Source: JANNXQ01 sp031425095
GTDB lineage: Bacteria; Verrucomicrobiota; Verrucomicrobiia; Chthoniobacterales; Chthoniobacteraceae
DNA length: 10,545 bases
Assembly: GCA_031425095.1 (NCBI GenBank)
Contig: JANPIS010000173.1
Span: forward strand, 1-10,545
Direction of reading: 5' to 3'
Of this stretch, positions 1 through 5,943 are shown one piece after another. The notes under the pieces were generated by a model. It had not been told where the DNA came from and searched no databases. It saw only the letters and a list, made by a program, of their open reading frames with translations. The position numbers and the translations under genes were made by a program. Position 1 is the stretch's first letter. Each line of letters begins with the position of its first letter.

Positions 1-1
1 T

Positions 2-220
2 TCCACGCCGATCCTCAATCCTCCCCAGAGCGGCATCCTCGGGATGCACAAGATCCAGGAACGCCCGATCGCGGAGAAGGGACAGGTCGTCATCCGCCCG
101 ATGATGTATCTCGCGATGAGCTACGATCACCGCGTGGTGGACGGGAAAGAAGCCGTGACCTTCCTCGCACGAGTCAAGGAAGGCATCGAGCAGCCGGGGC
201 GGCTCCTGCTCGACATCTAG
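2..220 (+). CDS. sucB: Dihydrolipoyllysine-residue succinyltransferase (2-oxoglutarate dehydrogenase E2), C-terminal end, 5' partial
   Basis: This is the last 72 residues of the E2 core of the 2-oxoglutarate dehydrogenase complex. E2 transfers the succinyl group from lipoamide to CoA in the TCA cycle, in the cytoplasm. The catalytic-domain signature DHRVVDG is visible, with the active-site His at residue 43 and Asp at residue 47 of the fragment. It is preceded by GMHKIQERP and PMMYLAMSYDHR and ends in GRLLLDI. These closely match the C-terminus of SucB as I remember it, more than that of pyruvate dehydrogenase E2. The lipoyl domain, E1-binding domain and start lie before the window. The stop TAG is at 218-220, inside a palindrome, and the next gene converges on it 9 bp away. 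Identity is confident; only the tail can be seen. Confidence 0.93.
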   Translation, partial: STPILNPPQSGILGMHKIQERPIAEKGQVVIRPMMYLAMSYDHRVVDGKEAVTFLARVKEGIEQPGRLLLDI

Positions 221-233
221 CGCGGCGCGCTAG
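217..233. terminator. Perfect palindrome between convergent genes, candidate bidirectional terminator or stem-loop
   Basis: CTAGCGCG, a single G, then CGCGCTAG: two 8-base arms that are exact reverse complements. In RNA this gives about a 7-bp stem with a 3-nt loop on either strand. It spans the whole 9-bp gap and contains the TAG stops of both convergent genes (218-220 plus, 230-232 minus). No T-run follows on either side, so it is not a textbook intrinsic terminator. A role in ending or protecting both transcripts is inferred. Confidence 0.4.
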
Positions 234-703
234 CGAGTCTGGCTTTCCTTGATCGCGTGATCGAGAGGCGCGTAGAGCTCGCGCTTCCGGTTCACGCCGC
301 GGCGAAGCACAGGCTTCAGGTTCGCGGCGTCCGAGACATTCATCACGAGATCGACGCTGTGCTGAAAGGCCTGCATCTCGTCATTCGTCTGGAAGCTCGA
401 GCCCATCACCGTGACGAACTGCTTTCGCCGCTGCGCGAGCGGCATTTCCACAGCCGCGGCGATGACGGCGTTCGATTCGAGATCCGCGCCATTGAATTGC
501 TCGGAGACGATGACGACGTCGTAAACGTGAGCTCTGAGCTTGAGCAGGATGTCCTCGACGAAGAGTCCAGTGTGAATCTTGTAGTTCAGGTCACCGAGTT
601 GATCGACCACGAGACGCTGGATCTCCGGGGCGTCCACGCAGACGAGGGAGGTCAGGTCGCCGGGTTCGAAGAAATCAAGGCGGTTTTCGGGCGAGTTGTT
701 CAT
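230..703 (-). CDS. Degenerate receiver-like protein, translationally coupled to the pilU-like gene
   Basis: A 157-residue protein about the size of a single response-regulator receiver domain with short extensions. The alternating hydrophobic strands fit that fold: LVCVD at 20-24, YDVVIVSE at 61-68 and FVTVMGSS at 96-103. At the place where a receiver carries its phospho-acceptor Asp (usually LLD), this protein has Ser67. Where the conserved Lys should be (usually VKP) it has Asn122. It should therefore not be phosphorylated in the normal way and may act as a pseudo-receiver or protein-binding module. There is no output domain, only a basic and acidic tail. The ATG at 701-703 shares one base with the stop of the upstream ATPase gene (TGATG), which implies translational coupling and a linked job in pilus retraction. 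The receiver assignment comes from pattern only; another alpha/beta fold is possible. Confidence 0.7.
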   Translation of the reverse strand: MNNSPENRLDFFEPGDLTSLVCVDAPEIQRLVVDQLGDLNYKIHTGLFVEDILLKLRAHVYDVVIVSEQFNGADLESNAVIAAAVEMPLAQRRKQFVTVMGSSFQTNDEMQAFQHSVDLVMNVSDAANLKPVLRRGVNRKRELYAPLDHAIKESQTR

Positions 704-1902
704 CAGAGTCGGAGTGAAGCGAAGGTGGAGGCGGCGGAGCCACTGGACGTGGACTCCGTGTCAAGGCGGAGTCCGGTGGATTGTTCCTGATCGACACCGC
801 GCTCTTTCTTCACGCCATCGATGTAGCGTGTGATGCGGGCCTTGTTGGTCGCGTAAAGATTCGCGGTTTCTTCGGTGATGAGGCCAGCCTTGTAAGCGCG
901 GAGGAGCGACTGGTCGAAGGTCGTCCAGCCGAACGTCGCGTTCGATTCGATGATCTCGTAAAAGGAGCGGCCGTCCTGTTCGCCGAGTGCGATCGACTCG
1001 CGCGTGCTGAGATTCGAACCCATGACTTCGTTCACGAGCAGCCGACCACCGCGCACTTTCGGGACGAGCCGCTGGCTCACGACCCAGCGCAGCGTCTCAC
1101 TCAGGCGCAGGCGGAGCTGCGTTTCCTCGGCGAGTTCGAACATACCGAGCATACGATTGACCGACTGTCCGGCATTGATCGTGTGAATCGTGCTGAGCAC
1201 GAGATGGCCCGTCTCCGCAGCGGTGATCGCGATCTCGACCGTGGCGCGGTCGCGCATTTCGCCGACGAGAATCACTTTCGGGGCCTGACGGAGCGCGGCA
1301 CGCAGTCCGTTCGGATAGGTGTCGAAATCGTTGCCGAGTTCGCGCTGGTTAAATGTCGCCCGCTTGTGGTGATGCACAAATTCGATCGGATCTTCGAGCG
1401 TTACCACGTGCACGGAGTGGTTCTCGTTGATCTCATTCAAGATAGCCGCCAGCGTTGTCGTCTTACCACTACCCGTGGCACCGGTGACCAGGATGAGGCC
1501 GTTCTTTTCTTTCGCGACATCGTGGAAAATCGGCTGCAGGCCGAGCGACGCGATCGTCGGCATTTCGCTCTGCGCTTTCCGCATGACAATGGAGAAGGCG
1601 CCGCGCTGGCGGAATACATTCACGCGGAAACGGGTGTGATCGCCGAGCGAGTAACTGCAGTCGCAGGCCCCGTGCGTCATCAAGTGTCCGAGCAGGTGGC
1701 GCTGGTCGCCGATGATGTTGAGCGCAATCTGTTCGGTCTGGTAGGAGGTGAGCACTTTCACCGCTGGCTGAATGCGCGCTTCCTTGAGTTCACCATAGCT
1801 CTCGACCTGGAAGGGGCGGTTGACGGTGAAGAGGAGATCGGAAATGCCCGGATGCGCGTCGAGCATCGCGGTGAGGATCGTGTCGAGTTCGGTCTGTTTC
1901 AT
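703..1902 (-). CDS. pilU: PilU-like type IV pilus retraction ATPase (second PilT-family protein)
   Basis: A 399-residue hexameric retraction-ATPase family protein of the inner-membrane face, expected to help depolymerise type IV pili. Walker A GATGSGKT is at 141-148, the Asp box TLEDPIEF at 168-175, Walker B VILVGEMRD at 210-218 and the His box TGHLVLSTIHT at 231-241. Several local patterns match PilU better than PilT: LRQAPKV just before Walker B (PilT usually has REDPD), AETGHL, and a C-terminal TTFDQSLLRAYKAGLITEE. The tail after about residue 370 is Ser/Thr-rich and probably disordered. The start chosen is the ATG at 1900-1902, 17 bp after the pilT stop; the frame stays open further upstream, but that would run into pilT from a GTG. 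No Shine-Dalgarno is visible. In Pseudomonas PilU works with PilT, and the tandem order here suggests the same. The PilU rather than PilT2 label is inferred from motifs. Confidence 0.88.
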   Translation of the reverse strand: MKQTELDTILTAMLDAHPGISDLLFTVNRPFQVESYGELKEARIQPAVKVLTSYQTEQIALNIIGDQRHLLGHLMTHGACDCSYSLGDHTRFRVNVFRQRGAFSIVMRKAQSEMPTIASLGLQPIFHDVAKEKNGLILVTGATGSGKTTTLAAILNEINENHSVHVVTLEDPIEFVHHHKRATFNQRELGNDFDTYPNGLRAALRQAPKVILVGEMRDRATVEIAITAAETGHLVLSTIHTINAGQSVNRMLGMFELAEETQLRLRLSETLRWVVSQRLVPKVRGGRLLVNEVMGSNLSTRESIALGEQDGRSFYEIIESNATFGWTTFDQSLLRAYKAGLITEETANLYATNKARITRYIDGVKKERGVDQEQSTGLRLDTESTSSGSAASTFASLRL

Positions 1903-1919
1903 GGGCGTGGGGCGCGCGG

Positions 1920-2999
1920 CTATTCGTCGAGATCGTCCGGCGGAGTCTTGAGGAAGACGCGGAATTTTTTCCGATCCTGGCACTTCTCGTAGGCTTCCTC
2001 CGGCGCGATGCGAGCGGCGCGCAGGTGTTCCATGATGGCGTCGTCGAGCGGCTGATTGCCCTTCTTCTTGCCGACTTGCATCATGCCGGGAATCTGGTGG
2101 GTCTTGCCTTCGCGGATGTGGTTTGCGATCGGCGTATCGACGACGAGGACCTCGAGCGCGGCGACGCGGCCCGGCTTGTCGATGCGCTTGAAAAGATTCT
2201 GTGCGACGACCCCCTTGAGCGATTCGGAAAGTCCGGCACGCACCTGGTTCTGCTGGCCGGCGGGAAAGACGTCGATGATTCGGTCGATGGTCTTTGGCGC
2301 GCTCGGCGTGTGGAGGGTGCCGAAGACAAGGTGCCCCGTGGCGGCGGCCGTGAGCGCGAGTTCGATGGTTTCCAAGTCGCGCATTTCCCCGACCAGAATA
2401 ATGTCCGGATCTTCACGCAGGGCGCCGCGGAGTGCGGAGGCAAAGCCCTTCGTGTGCACGCCGACTTCGCGGTGGTTCACGAGGCACTGCTGGCTGCGAT
2501 GGACAAACTCGATCGGGTCCTCGACCGTGATGATGTGGTCCTTCCGCTGCAGATTTGCGTAGTCGAGCATCGCGGCGAGCGTCGTGGACTTGCCGGATCC
2601 CGTCGGGCCGGTGACGAGCACGAGGCCTTTTTTGAGCAGAGAAAACTTCTTGAGCACTGGCGGCAATCCGAGTTCGTCGGCCGTGAGCACTTTGCTCGGG
2701 ATGAGACGGAACACCGCAGCGATCCCGGACTTCTGGTTGAAGAAGTTCGCGCGGTAGCGGGCGAATCCGGGATACTCGTAGCCGAAGTCCACGTCGCCGG
2801 TTTCCTCGAAGACCTTGATCTTGTGCTCCGGCGCGATCTCATAGACGAGCGCCTTGAGGTCGTCGTTTTCCATCGGCGACATGTCCACGCGGACGAGTTC
2901 GCCATGGATGCGGAGCATCGGAGGATTGCCAGTGGAGAGGTGAAGGTCAGAGGCGCTCTGCTCCTTCATGAACTTAAAGAACGAATCAATGCGGGCCAT
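1920..2999 (-). CDS. pilT: Type IV pilus retraction ATPase PilT
   Basis: A 359-residue PilT, close to the usual family length, that powers pilus retraction for twitching motility and DNA uptake. The N-terminal part has the family pattern SASDLHLSTGNPPMLRIHG (about 15-33). Then come Walker A GPTGSGKS at 131-138, the Asp box VEDPIEF at 159-165, Walker B DIILVGEMRD at 199-208 preceded by the typical REDP, and the His box TGHLVFGTLHT at 221-231. The IANHIREGKT stretch at 291-300 corresponds to the AIRNLIRE motif needed for retraction in PilT. The ATG at 2997-2999 gives the normal MARIDSFF start; a TTG 15 bp further upstream is less likely. It is followed 17 bp later by the pilU-like gene. Assembly genes (pilB, pilC, pilin) are not in the window. 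The last nine residues are an acidic extension. Confidence 0.95.
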   Translation of the reverse strand: MARIDSFFKFMKEQSASDLHLSTGNPPMLRIHGELVRVDMSPMENDDLKALVYEIAPEHKIKVFEETGDVDFGYEYPGFARYRANFFNQKSGIAAVFRLIPSKVLTADELGLPPVLKKFSLLKKGLVLVTGPTGSGKSTTLAAMLDYANLQRKDHIITVEDPIEFVHRSQQCLVNHREVGVHTKGFASALRGALREDPDIILVGEMRDLETIELALTAAATGHLVFGTLHTPSAPKTIDRIIDVFPAGQQNQVRAGLSESLKGVVAQNLFKRIDKPGRVAALEVLVVDTPIANHIREGKTHQIPGMMQVGKKKGNQPLDDAIMEHLRAARIAPEEAYEKCQDRKKFRVFLKTPPDDLDE

Positions 3000-3191
3000 A
3001 GGTGAAGCCTGCAAAAGCTAAATGCGGGCCACGGACTCCGCAGCCGAAGGGGGAATTTCGGTGCGCCGAAGCGCCCAAGTTCACCACGCCAAGGCGGGTG
3101 AGTGCGCCGCGTGCGTGCGTTGCTTCTGCGCAGATTCCGACTGCTGGAAATCTCTTTCGAGACTCGGGAGTCCGAGCGTCGATCTTCCTGC
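3000..3191. other. Intergenic region upstream of pilT
   Basis: 192 bp between the stop of the receiver protein gene and the pilT start, both on the minus strand. This is the most likely place for a pilT promoter, but I see no convincing -35/-10 pair. Small inverted repeats are present (3057-3070, TTCGG-TGCG-CCGAA; 3151-3176). Short open frames on both strands here read as Arg/Ser-rich low-quality peptides and are not called. Confidence 0.6.
3151..3176 (-). terminator. Possible weak terminator after the receiver-protein gene
   Basis: Read on the minus strand, downstream of the stop at 3192, there are two small adjacent stem-loops. The first is CTCGG-ACTC-CCGAG (3163-3176). The second is TCTC-GAAA-GAGA (3151-3162), which has a GNRA-type loop and is followed by TTT. 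Stems are only 5 and 4 bp and the T-run is short, so terminator function is uncertain. Confidence 0.22.
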
Positions 3192-4004
3192 TTACAGCAC
3201 GCGGCGCTGGCCGCTGCGCTCCGACTGCAGGGTGTCGAGGACCGACCGCACCTGCTCCAATAGTTTTTTCTGCGTGTAAGGCTTCGGGATGAAGCCCCGC
3301 AACCCGCGAGCGAGCATCGCGCGGATGCTCTCCTGCTCGGCAAATCCGCTGCTCAGCACCACGGGCACACGTGGGTTGATCGCGAGCAGCTCGTTGAAAA
3401 CGTCCGAGCCATCCATGACGGGCATGGTGAAATCGAGGATCACCAGCGAGAGGTGATCGCGCAGCTTGCGGTAGAGCTCGAGTGCCTGAAAGCCGTCCTT
3501 GGCGGTGACCACGCGATAACCTTCGTCCGTCAGGACGCGTTGGGCGAGCAAGGTCACGAAGTCCTCGTCGTCCACGATCATCACCAGTTCGCGAGCTCCG
3601 GTCGGATTGTTGACTTTTACGTCGCCCGGAATCGCGGAGACGATGGTGGCGCTGGGGGCCGGAGTGGTGGCGGGCCGTGCCGGGACGGAGGAGGGCACTG
3701 AAGGCGTCGTCGGGCGGGCCAATGCGGCGATCGTCGGGCTGGGAGATTGCACCGCTGGCGTGGTCACGCTCGGCATGGAAACCGAGGGGCCCGTGTTGTA
3801 TCCACCCACACGGGTGATCATGATCTGGGTGACCCGAGCGGCGCGCTCGACGCCGTTGCGGAGGATGGCGAAGTATTTGTCCGTGTCCGGAGCGTTGCCG
3901 CAGAGATTCTCGATGACCTGGCTCGACTCCGAAATGACCTGGAGCAGGTTGTTGAGTTCGTTCGCCGTGGATTTTACCCAGCGGATTTCTTCCTGATCGA
4001 GCAT
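3192..4004 (-). CDS. Degenerate DHp helix joined to a receiver domain (response-regulator-like protein)
   Basis: A 270-residue protein in three parts. Residues about 8-66 look like the dimerisation helices of a hybrid histidine kinase. The stretch ANELNNLLQVI at 14-24 aligns with the usual AHDFNNLL motif, but the phospho-accepting His is Asn15, so it cannot autophosphorylate there. Residues about 72-125 are a Pro/Thr/Ser/Ala-rich flexible linker. Residues 138-258 are an intact receiver: acidic pocket D145-D146-E147, phospho-acceptor D191 in VILDFTMPVMDG, Ser219 at the conserved Ser/Thr position, and K241 in FIPKPY. There is no DNA-binding output domain and no ATPase domain. It probably takes phosphate from another kinase and signals by protein contact, perhaps to the pilTU products encoded downstream on the same strand. 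The ATG at 4002-4004 lacks a visible Shine-Dalgarno. Confidence 0.85.
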   Translation of the reverse strand: MLDQEEIRWVKSTANELNNLLQVISESSQVIENLCGNAPDTDKYFAILRNGVERAARVTQIMITRVGGYNTGPSVSMPSVTTPAVQSPSPTIAALARPTTPSVPSSVPARPATTPAPSATIVSAIPGDVKVNNPTGARELVMIVDDEDFVTLLAQRVLTDEGYRVVTAKDGFQALELYRKLRDHLSLVILDFTMPVMDGSDVFNELLAINPRVPVVLSSGFAEQESIRAMLARGLRGFIPKPYTQKKLLEQVRSVLDTLQSERSGQRRVL

Positions 4005-4028
4005 GGCTTTAGGGTAGCACAGAAGCCA

Positions 4029-4112
4029 TTAGACGCGCTCGTCGCGACAAGCCCACCAGACAGTTCCGGCGAAAACGGCGATCACGAAGAGAAGCATCCC
4101 AAGACTCAACAT
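4029..4112 (-). CDS. Possible small single-pass membrane protein (27 aa)
   Basis: A short minus-strand frame in the gap between the Nudix gene and the receiver-protein gene. It starts with ATG at 4110-4112 and ends in TAA at 4029-4031, with an in-frame stop just upstream at 4125-4127. The 27 residues form one hydrophobic helix (GMLLFVIAVFAGTVWWA at about 5-21) followed by a short charged tail CRDERV. That layout is typical of real small membrane proteins, and the GxVWWA ending of the helix recalls small cytochrome-oxidase accessory subunits such as CcoQ. The likeness is too short to name it. It ends 24 bp before the next start on the same strand, so it may be the first gene of that unit. No ribosome binding site is visible; it may be chance. 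Confidence 0.4.
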   Translation of the reverse strand: MLSLGMLLFVIAVFAGTVWWACRDERV

Positions 4113-4170
4113 AGTGCGGTTGGATTAGCGACATGTGCAAACTTGGGTCAACATGATTCATGCCGCTCGC

Positions 4171-4632
4171 CTAGAATTTCCGGCCGAAGAAGTCCGCGAA
4201 GACCGCGCGGTAAACGTCGCGCTTCATTTCGGGCAGCCAGTCGATGCGAAACTCCTCCGGAGGGATCCACCGGAAGGCCTGAAACTCCGGGTGCTCGGTG
4301 GCGATGTCGATCCGCTCATCGGGCGCGTGAAAATCGCACAGGAAATAGGTCTGCACCTTGCCGTGATGCCCGCGCTTCTTTTTGCCTTCACCGAAGAGGT
4401 AACGATACGGTCCCCGGGACTCCACGATGAGGTAGTCGTCGGGCTGGACGCCGACCTCTTCGCGCAGCTCGCGGCGGAGGGCCTGCTCGTCGGTTTCGCC
4501 CTCGTCCACGCCTCCCTGCGGGAACTGCCAGGCGCCGGGAACTCCCAGGCGCTCGCAGATCAGAATCAGCCCGCGTGGATTGCGCAGAATCGCCGCGACA
4601 TTCGTCTTCAGTTTCAATTCAGTGTCGTTCAT
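4171..4632 (-). CDS. rppH: Nudix hydrolase, RppH/NudH-like
   Basis: A 153-residue Nudix enzyme of the RNA pyrophosphohydrolase / dinucleoside polyphosphate hydrolase group, expected to act in the cytoplasm on 5'-triphosphate RNA or Ap(n)A-type nucleotides. The Nudix box fits G-x5-E-x7-REUXEEXGU exactly at residues 40-62 (G40, E46, then REL-REE-VGV), and the metal-binding glutamates E55, E58 and E59 are present. GAWQFPQGGVDEGE before and in the box matches the RppH pattern. The region FRWIPPEEF at 120-128 is also typical of the group. The length is normal for RppH. It begins with ATG at 4630-4632, which overlaps the ATG of the divergent neighbour within CATG, so its promoter must lie inside that gene. 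RNA versus nucleotide substrate cannot be settled from sequence. Confidence 0.88.
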   Translation of the reverse strand: MNDTELKLKTNVAAILRNPRGLILICERLGVPGAWQFPQGGVDEGETDEQALRRELREEVGVQPDDYLIVESRGPYRYLFGEGKKKRGHHGKVQTYFLCDFHAPDERIDIATEHPEFQAFRWIPPEEFRIDWLPEMKRDVYRAVFADFFGRKF

Positions 4633-5113
4633 GGATCTGAAAAAAGTCGTACTTGGGCTGGCTGCGGGGCTGGTCGCGATGAGCCTCTGGCTGGTCTGGC
4701 TCTGGCAGCCCGAGCGGCAAGTGAGGCTGCATCAAAAGCATTTTTTGCAGGCCGTCGAGCGGCGAAATTGGCGTTCCGTGGAGAATTTTCTCGCCGAGGG
4801 ATACAGCGACCGTTGGGGTCACGACAAAGCGTTTGTCCTCTCCGCATCGCAGGAAGTCTTCCGCCAGTTCCTCTTCCTCACCGTCGAGCAGCGGATCGAT
4901 GATTGCATCGTAGAGGGCAAGGCCGGAACGGCCCGGGTGCTGGTCAAAATCACCGGCTCCGGCGGGCCGGTCGCACAGTATGTCGTGAGCACCGTCAATG
5001 CGCTGCGGGATCCGTTTGTTTTCTCGTGGGAACGCGTCGGCCGCTGGCCGTGGGAGTGGGGGCTTGTGCGCTTCGAGCAGCGTGAACTGCGGCTGGATCG
5101 GCCGGTGTTTTGA
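4631..5113 (+). CDS. Membrane-anchored protein of unknown function, possible NTF2-like domain
   Basis: A 160-residue protein that I do not recognise as a named family. Residues about 5-25 form a hydrophobic helix after two lysines, so it is probably an N-terminal membrane anchor with the rest outside the cytoplasm. The soluble part begins HQKHFLQAVERRNWRSVENFLAEGY (starting at 34), a helix-rich opening resembling NTF2/SnoaL-like cone folds that carry an acidic and aromatic pocket. The C-terminal half is strand-like, with many tryptophans (W133, W139, W141, W143). The NTF2-like reading is a guess from pattern. The ATG at 4631 overlaps the start of the divergent Nudix gene. It is followed 46 bp later by a second exported protein gene on the same strand, with which it may form a unit. 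Confidence 0.75.
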   Translation: MDLKKVVLGLAAGLVAMSLWLVWLWQPERQVRLHQKHFLQAVERRNWRSVENFLAEGYSDRWGHDKAFVLSASQEVFRQFLFLTVEQRIDDCIVEGKAGTARVLVKITGSGGPVAQYVVSTVNALRDPFVFSWERVGRWPWEWGLVRFEQRELRLDRPVF

Positions 5114-5159
5114 AAAAGAGCATTGGTGTAGAGAGCTGGATGGCGTGCAGAGTGAGCGC

Positions 5160-5675
5160 ATGAAGCCGTTTCTCCTCCTGCTTGCTTTCGCCGTTGTCGT
5201 GCTGGCCCAAGAAACTCCGCCTCCCGCCCAGCCGCCCGCGCCTGGCGGCGATAAAACGAATCAAGCGCTGTTTCGTGCCACGCTGCCGGGTGGGACTTAC
5301 GAAGTGGCGGTGCGCGCCATCGTCGCGGTCGCGAGCCACGAATACCTCGTGGACGGAATCGCCCGCGTCACGGAGGTGAACATCGACACAACCGGCGCGC
5401 TGGTGGCGCGCTTTTACTACATCGAGCCGGCGATCCCGACTGCGCCAGCTTCGATCGGGGCGGCGACCGTCGAAAAGGCGCAGCAACTCTTCAAGGAGGC
5501 GGCGGACCGCTCCGGGCAGGACGTGTGGAAGAAGGTCGTGAAAAATTATCCGACGACGACGCACGCGCGGACCGTCGAGTATCGCGTGGCGGAAAAGGAG
5601 CAGCTCAACCGCATCTTCGCCGGTGCGGAAGAGGCCTTCCGGCTCGGCAAGACGGTGATGATCAAGATCGACTGA
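5160..5675 (+). CDS. Exported protein of unknown function
   Basis: A 171-residue protein with a clear signal peptide: MKPF, a run of Leu/Ala/Val to about residue 16, and a likely cleavage site before QETPPP. A short Pro-rich segment at 19-29 follows. The mature part has a strand-rich stretch (TYEVAVRAIVAVASHEYLVDG at about 46-66, then VTEVNIDTTGALVARFYYIEP) and a Lys/Glu-rich helical C-terminal half ending in MIKID. I cannot assign a family. The ATG at 5160 is chosen because it starts the signal peptide; the frame is open further upstream, but that segment overlaps the preceding gene and does not look coding. The last 14 bases overlap the end of the convergent Cys-rich gene. It may be co-transcribed with the membrane-anchored protein gene 46 bp before it. 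Confidence 0.8.
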   Translation: MKPFLLLLAFAVVVLAQETPPPAQPPAPGGDKTNQALFRATLPGGTYEVAVRAIVAVASHEYLVDGIARVTEVNIDTTGALVARFYYIEPAIPTAPASIGAATVEKAQQLFKEAADRSGQDVWKKVVKNYPTTTHARTVEYRVAEKEQLNRIFAGAEEAFRLGKTVMIKID

Positions 5676-5943
5676 CGGGCGGAATCTTCGCCCGGGTGAG
5701 CTGCCGTTTGGCACTCCAGCGGGCGGGTGCGGGTCGCGCCTGACTCGTCCAGGGCATGCCTGCCTTGATCCAGCGTTTTCGCCACTCCGCGTCCGTGCTG
5801 CCCTCGTCGTCGTCGCTCACGCCGAATTGAAATCCGCAGCACGCACAAATCTCGAACGAGCCGCCGCCGCTCGCCGAGCGCGGAGCTTCGGTGAGGCCGG
5901 GCCAGCCGCAGACGGGGCACGTGTGTTTCTTTCGAGCGCTCAT
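5662..5943 (-). CDS. Small Cys-rich CPCC-type protein, candidate immunity partner
   Basis: A 93-residue protein with two cysteine knuckles: CPVCGWPGLTE at 9-19 (C9, C12) and CACCGFQFG at 33-41 (C33, C35, C36). The order of CPxCG, SFEIC, a C-x-CC knuckle, GFQFG, an acidic patch and then EWRKRWIKAGMPW is the pattern of the widespread Cys-rich CPCC family as I recall it, here with Ala in place of the Pro. The cysteines probably bind one zinc ion. There is no signal peptide, so it is cytoplasmic. Its ATG (5941-5943) overlaps the stop of the preceding exported toxin-like gene by 4 bp (ATGA), so it is translated right after it. That arrangement makes an immunity role plausible, but this is inference; the function of the family is not established to my knowledge. 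Confidence 0.82.
   Translation of the reverse strand: MSARKKHTCPVCGWPGLTEAPRSASGGGSFEICACCGFQFGVSDDDEGSTDAEWRKRWIKAGMPWTSQARPAPARWSAKRQLTRAKIPPVSRS
5676..5694 (+). terminator. Stem-loop immediately after the stop of the exported protein gene
   Basis: CGGGCG, a 7-base loop GAATCTT, then CGCCCG: a perfect 6-bp GC-rich stem starting one base after the plus-strand TGA (5673-5675). No T-run follows, so it may only be a 3'-end stabilising structure. It lies within the coding 3' end of the convergent Cys-rich gene, so coding constraint could also produce it. Confidence 0.3.

Noticed and set aside
1903..1983. N-terminal extension of the pilU-like protein starting at a GTG
   Set aside because: It would overlap the pilT coding end by about 60 bp and adds an Arg/Pro-rich stretch not typical of PilT-family N-termini; MKQTELDTIL is a natural start.
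781..1992. Long plus-strand open frame (about 400 codons) antisense to the pilU-like gene
   Set aside because: The minus strand encodes a full PilT-family ATPase with all motifs. The plus-strand peptide is rich in Arg, Asp, Glu and His with no recognisable domain, as expected for the antisense shadow of a GC-rich gene.
2025..3005. Plus-strand open frame antisense to pilT
   Set aside because: It is a shadow of the intact pilT gene; the charged, low-complexity composition has no family likeness.
3022..3279. Cys/Ser/Arg-rich small open frames in the gap upstream of pilT
   Set aside because: They run into the antisense of the receiver-protein gene, show no domain, and have competing frames of equal quality on both strands.
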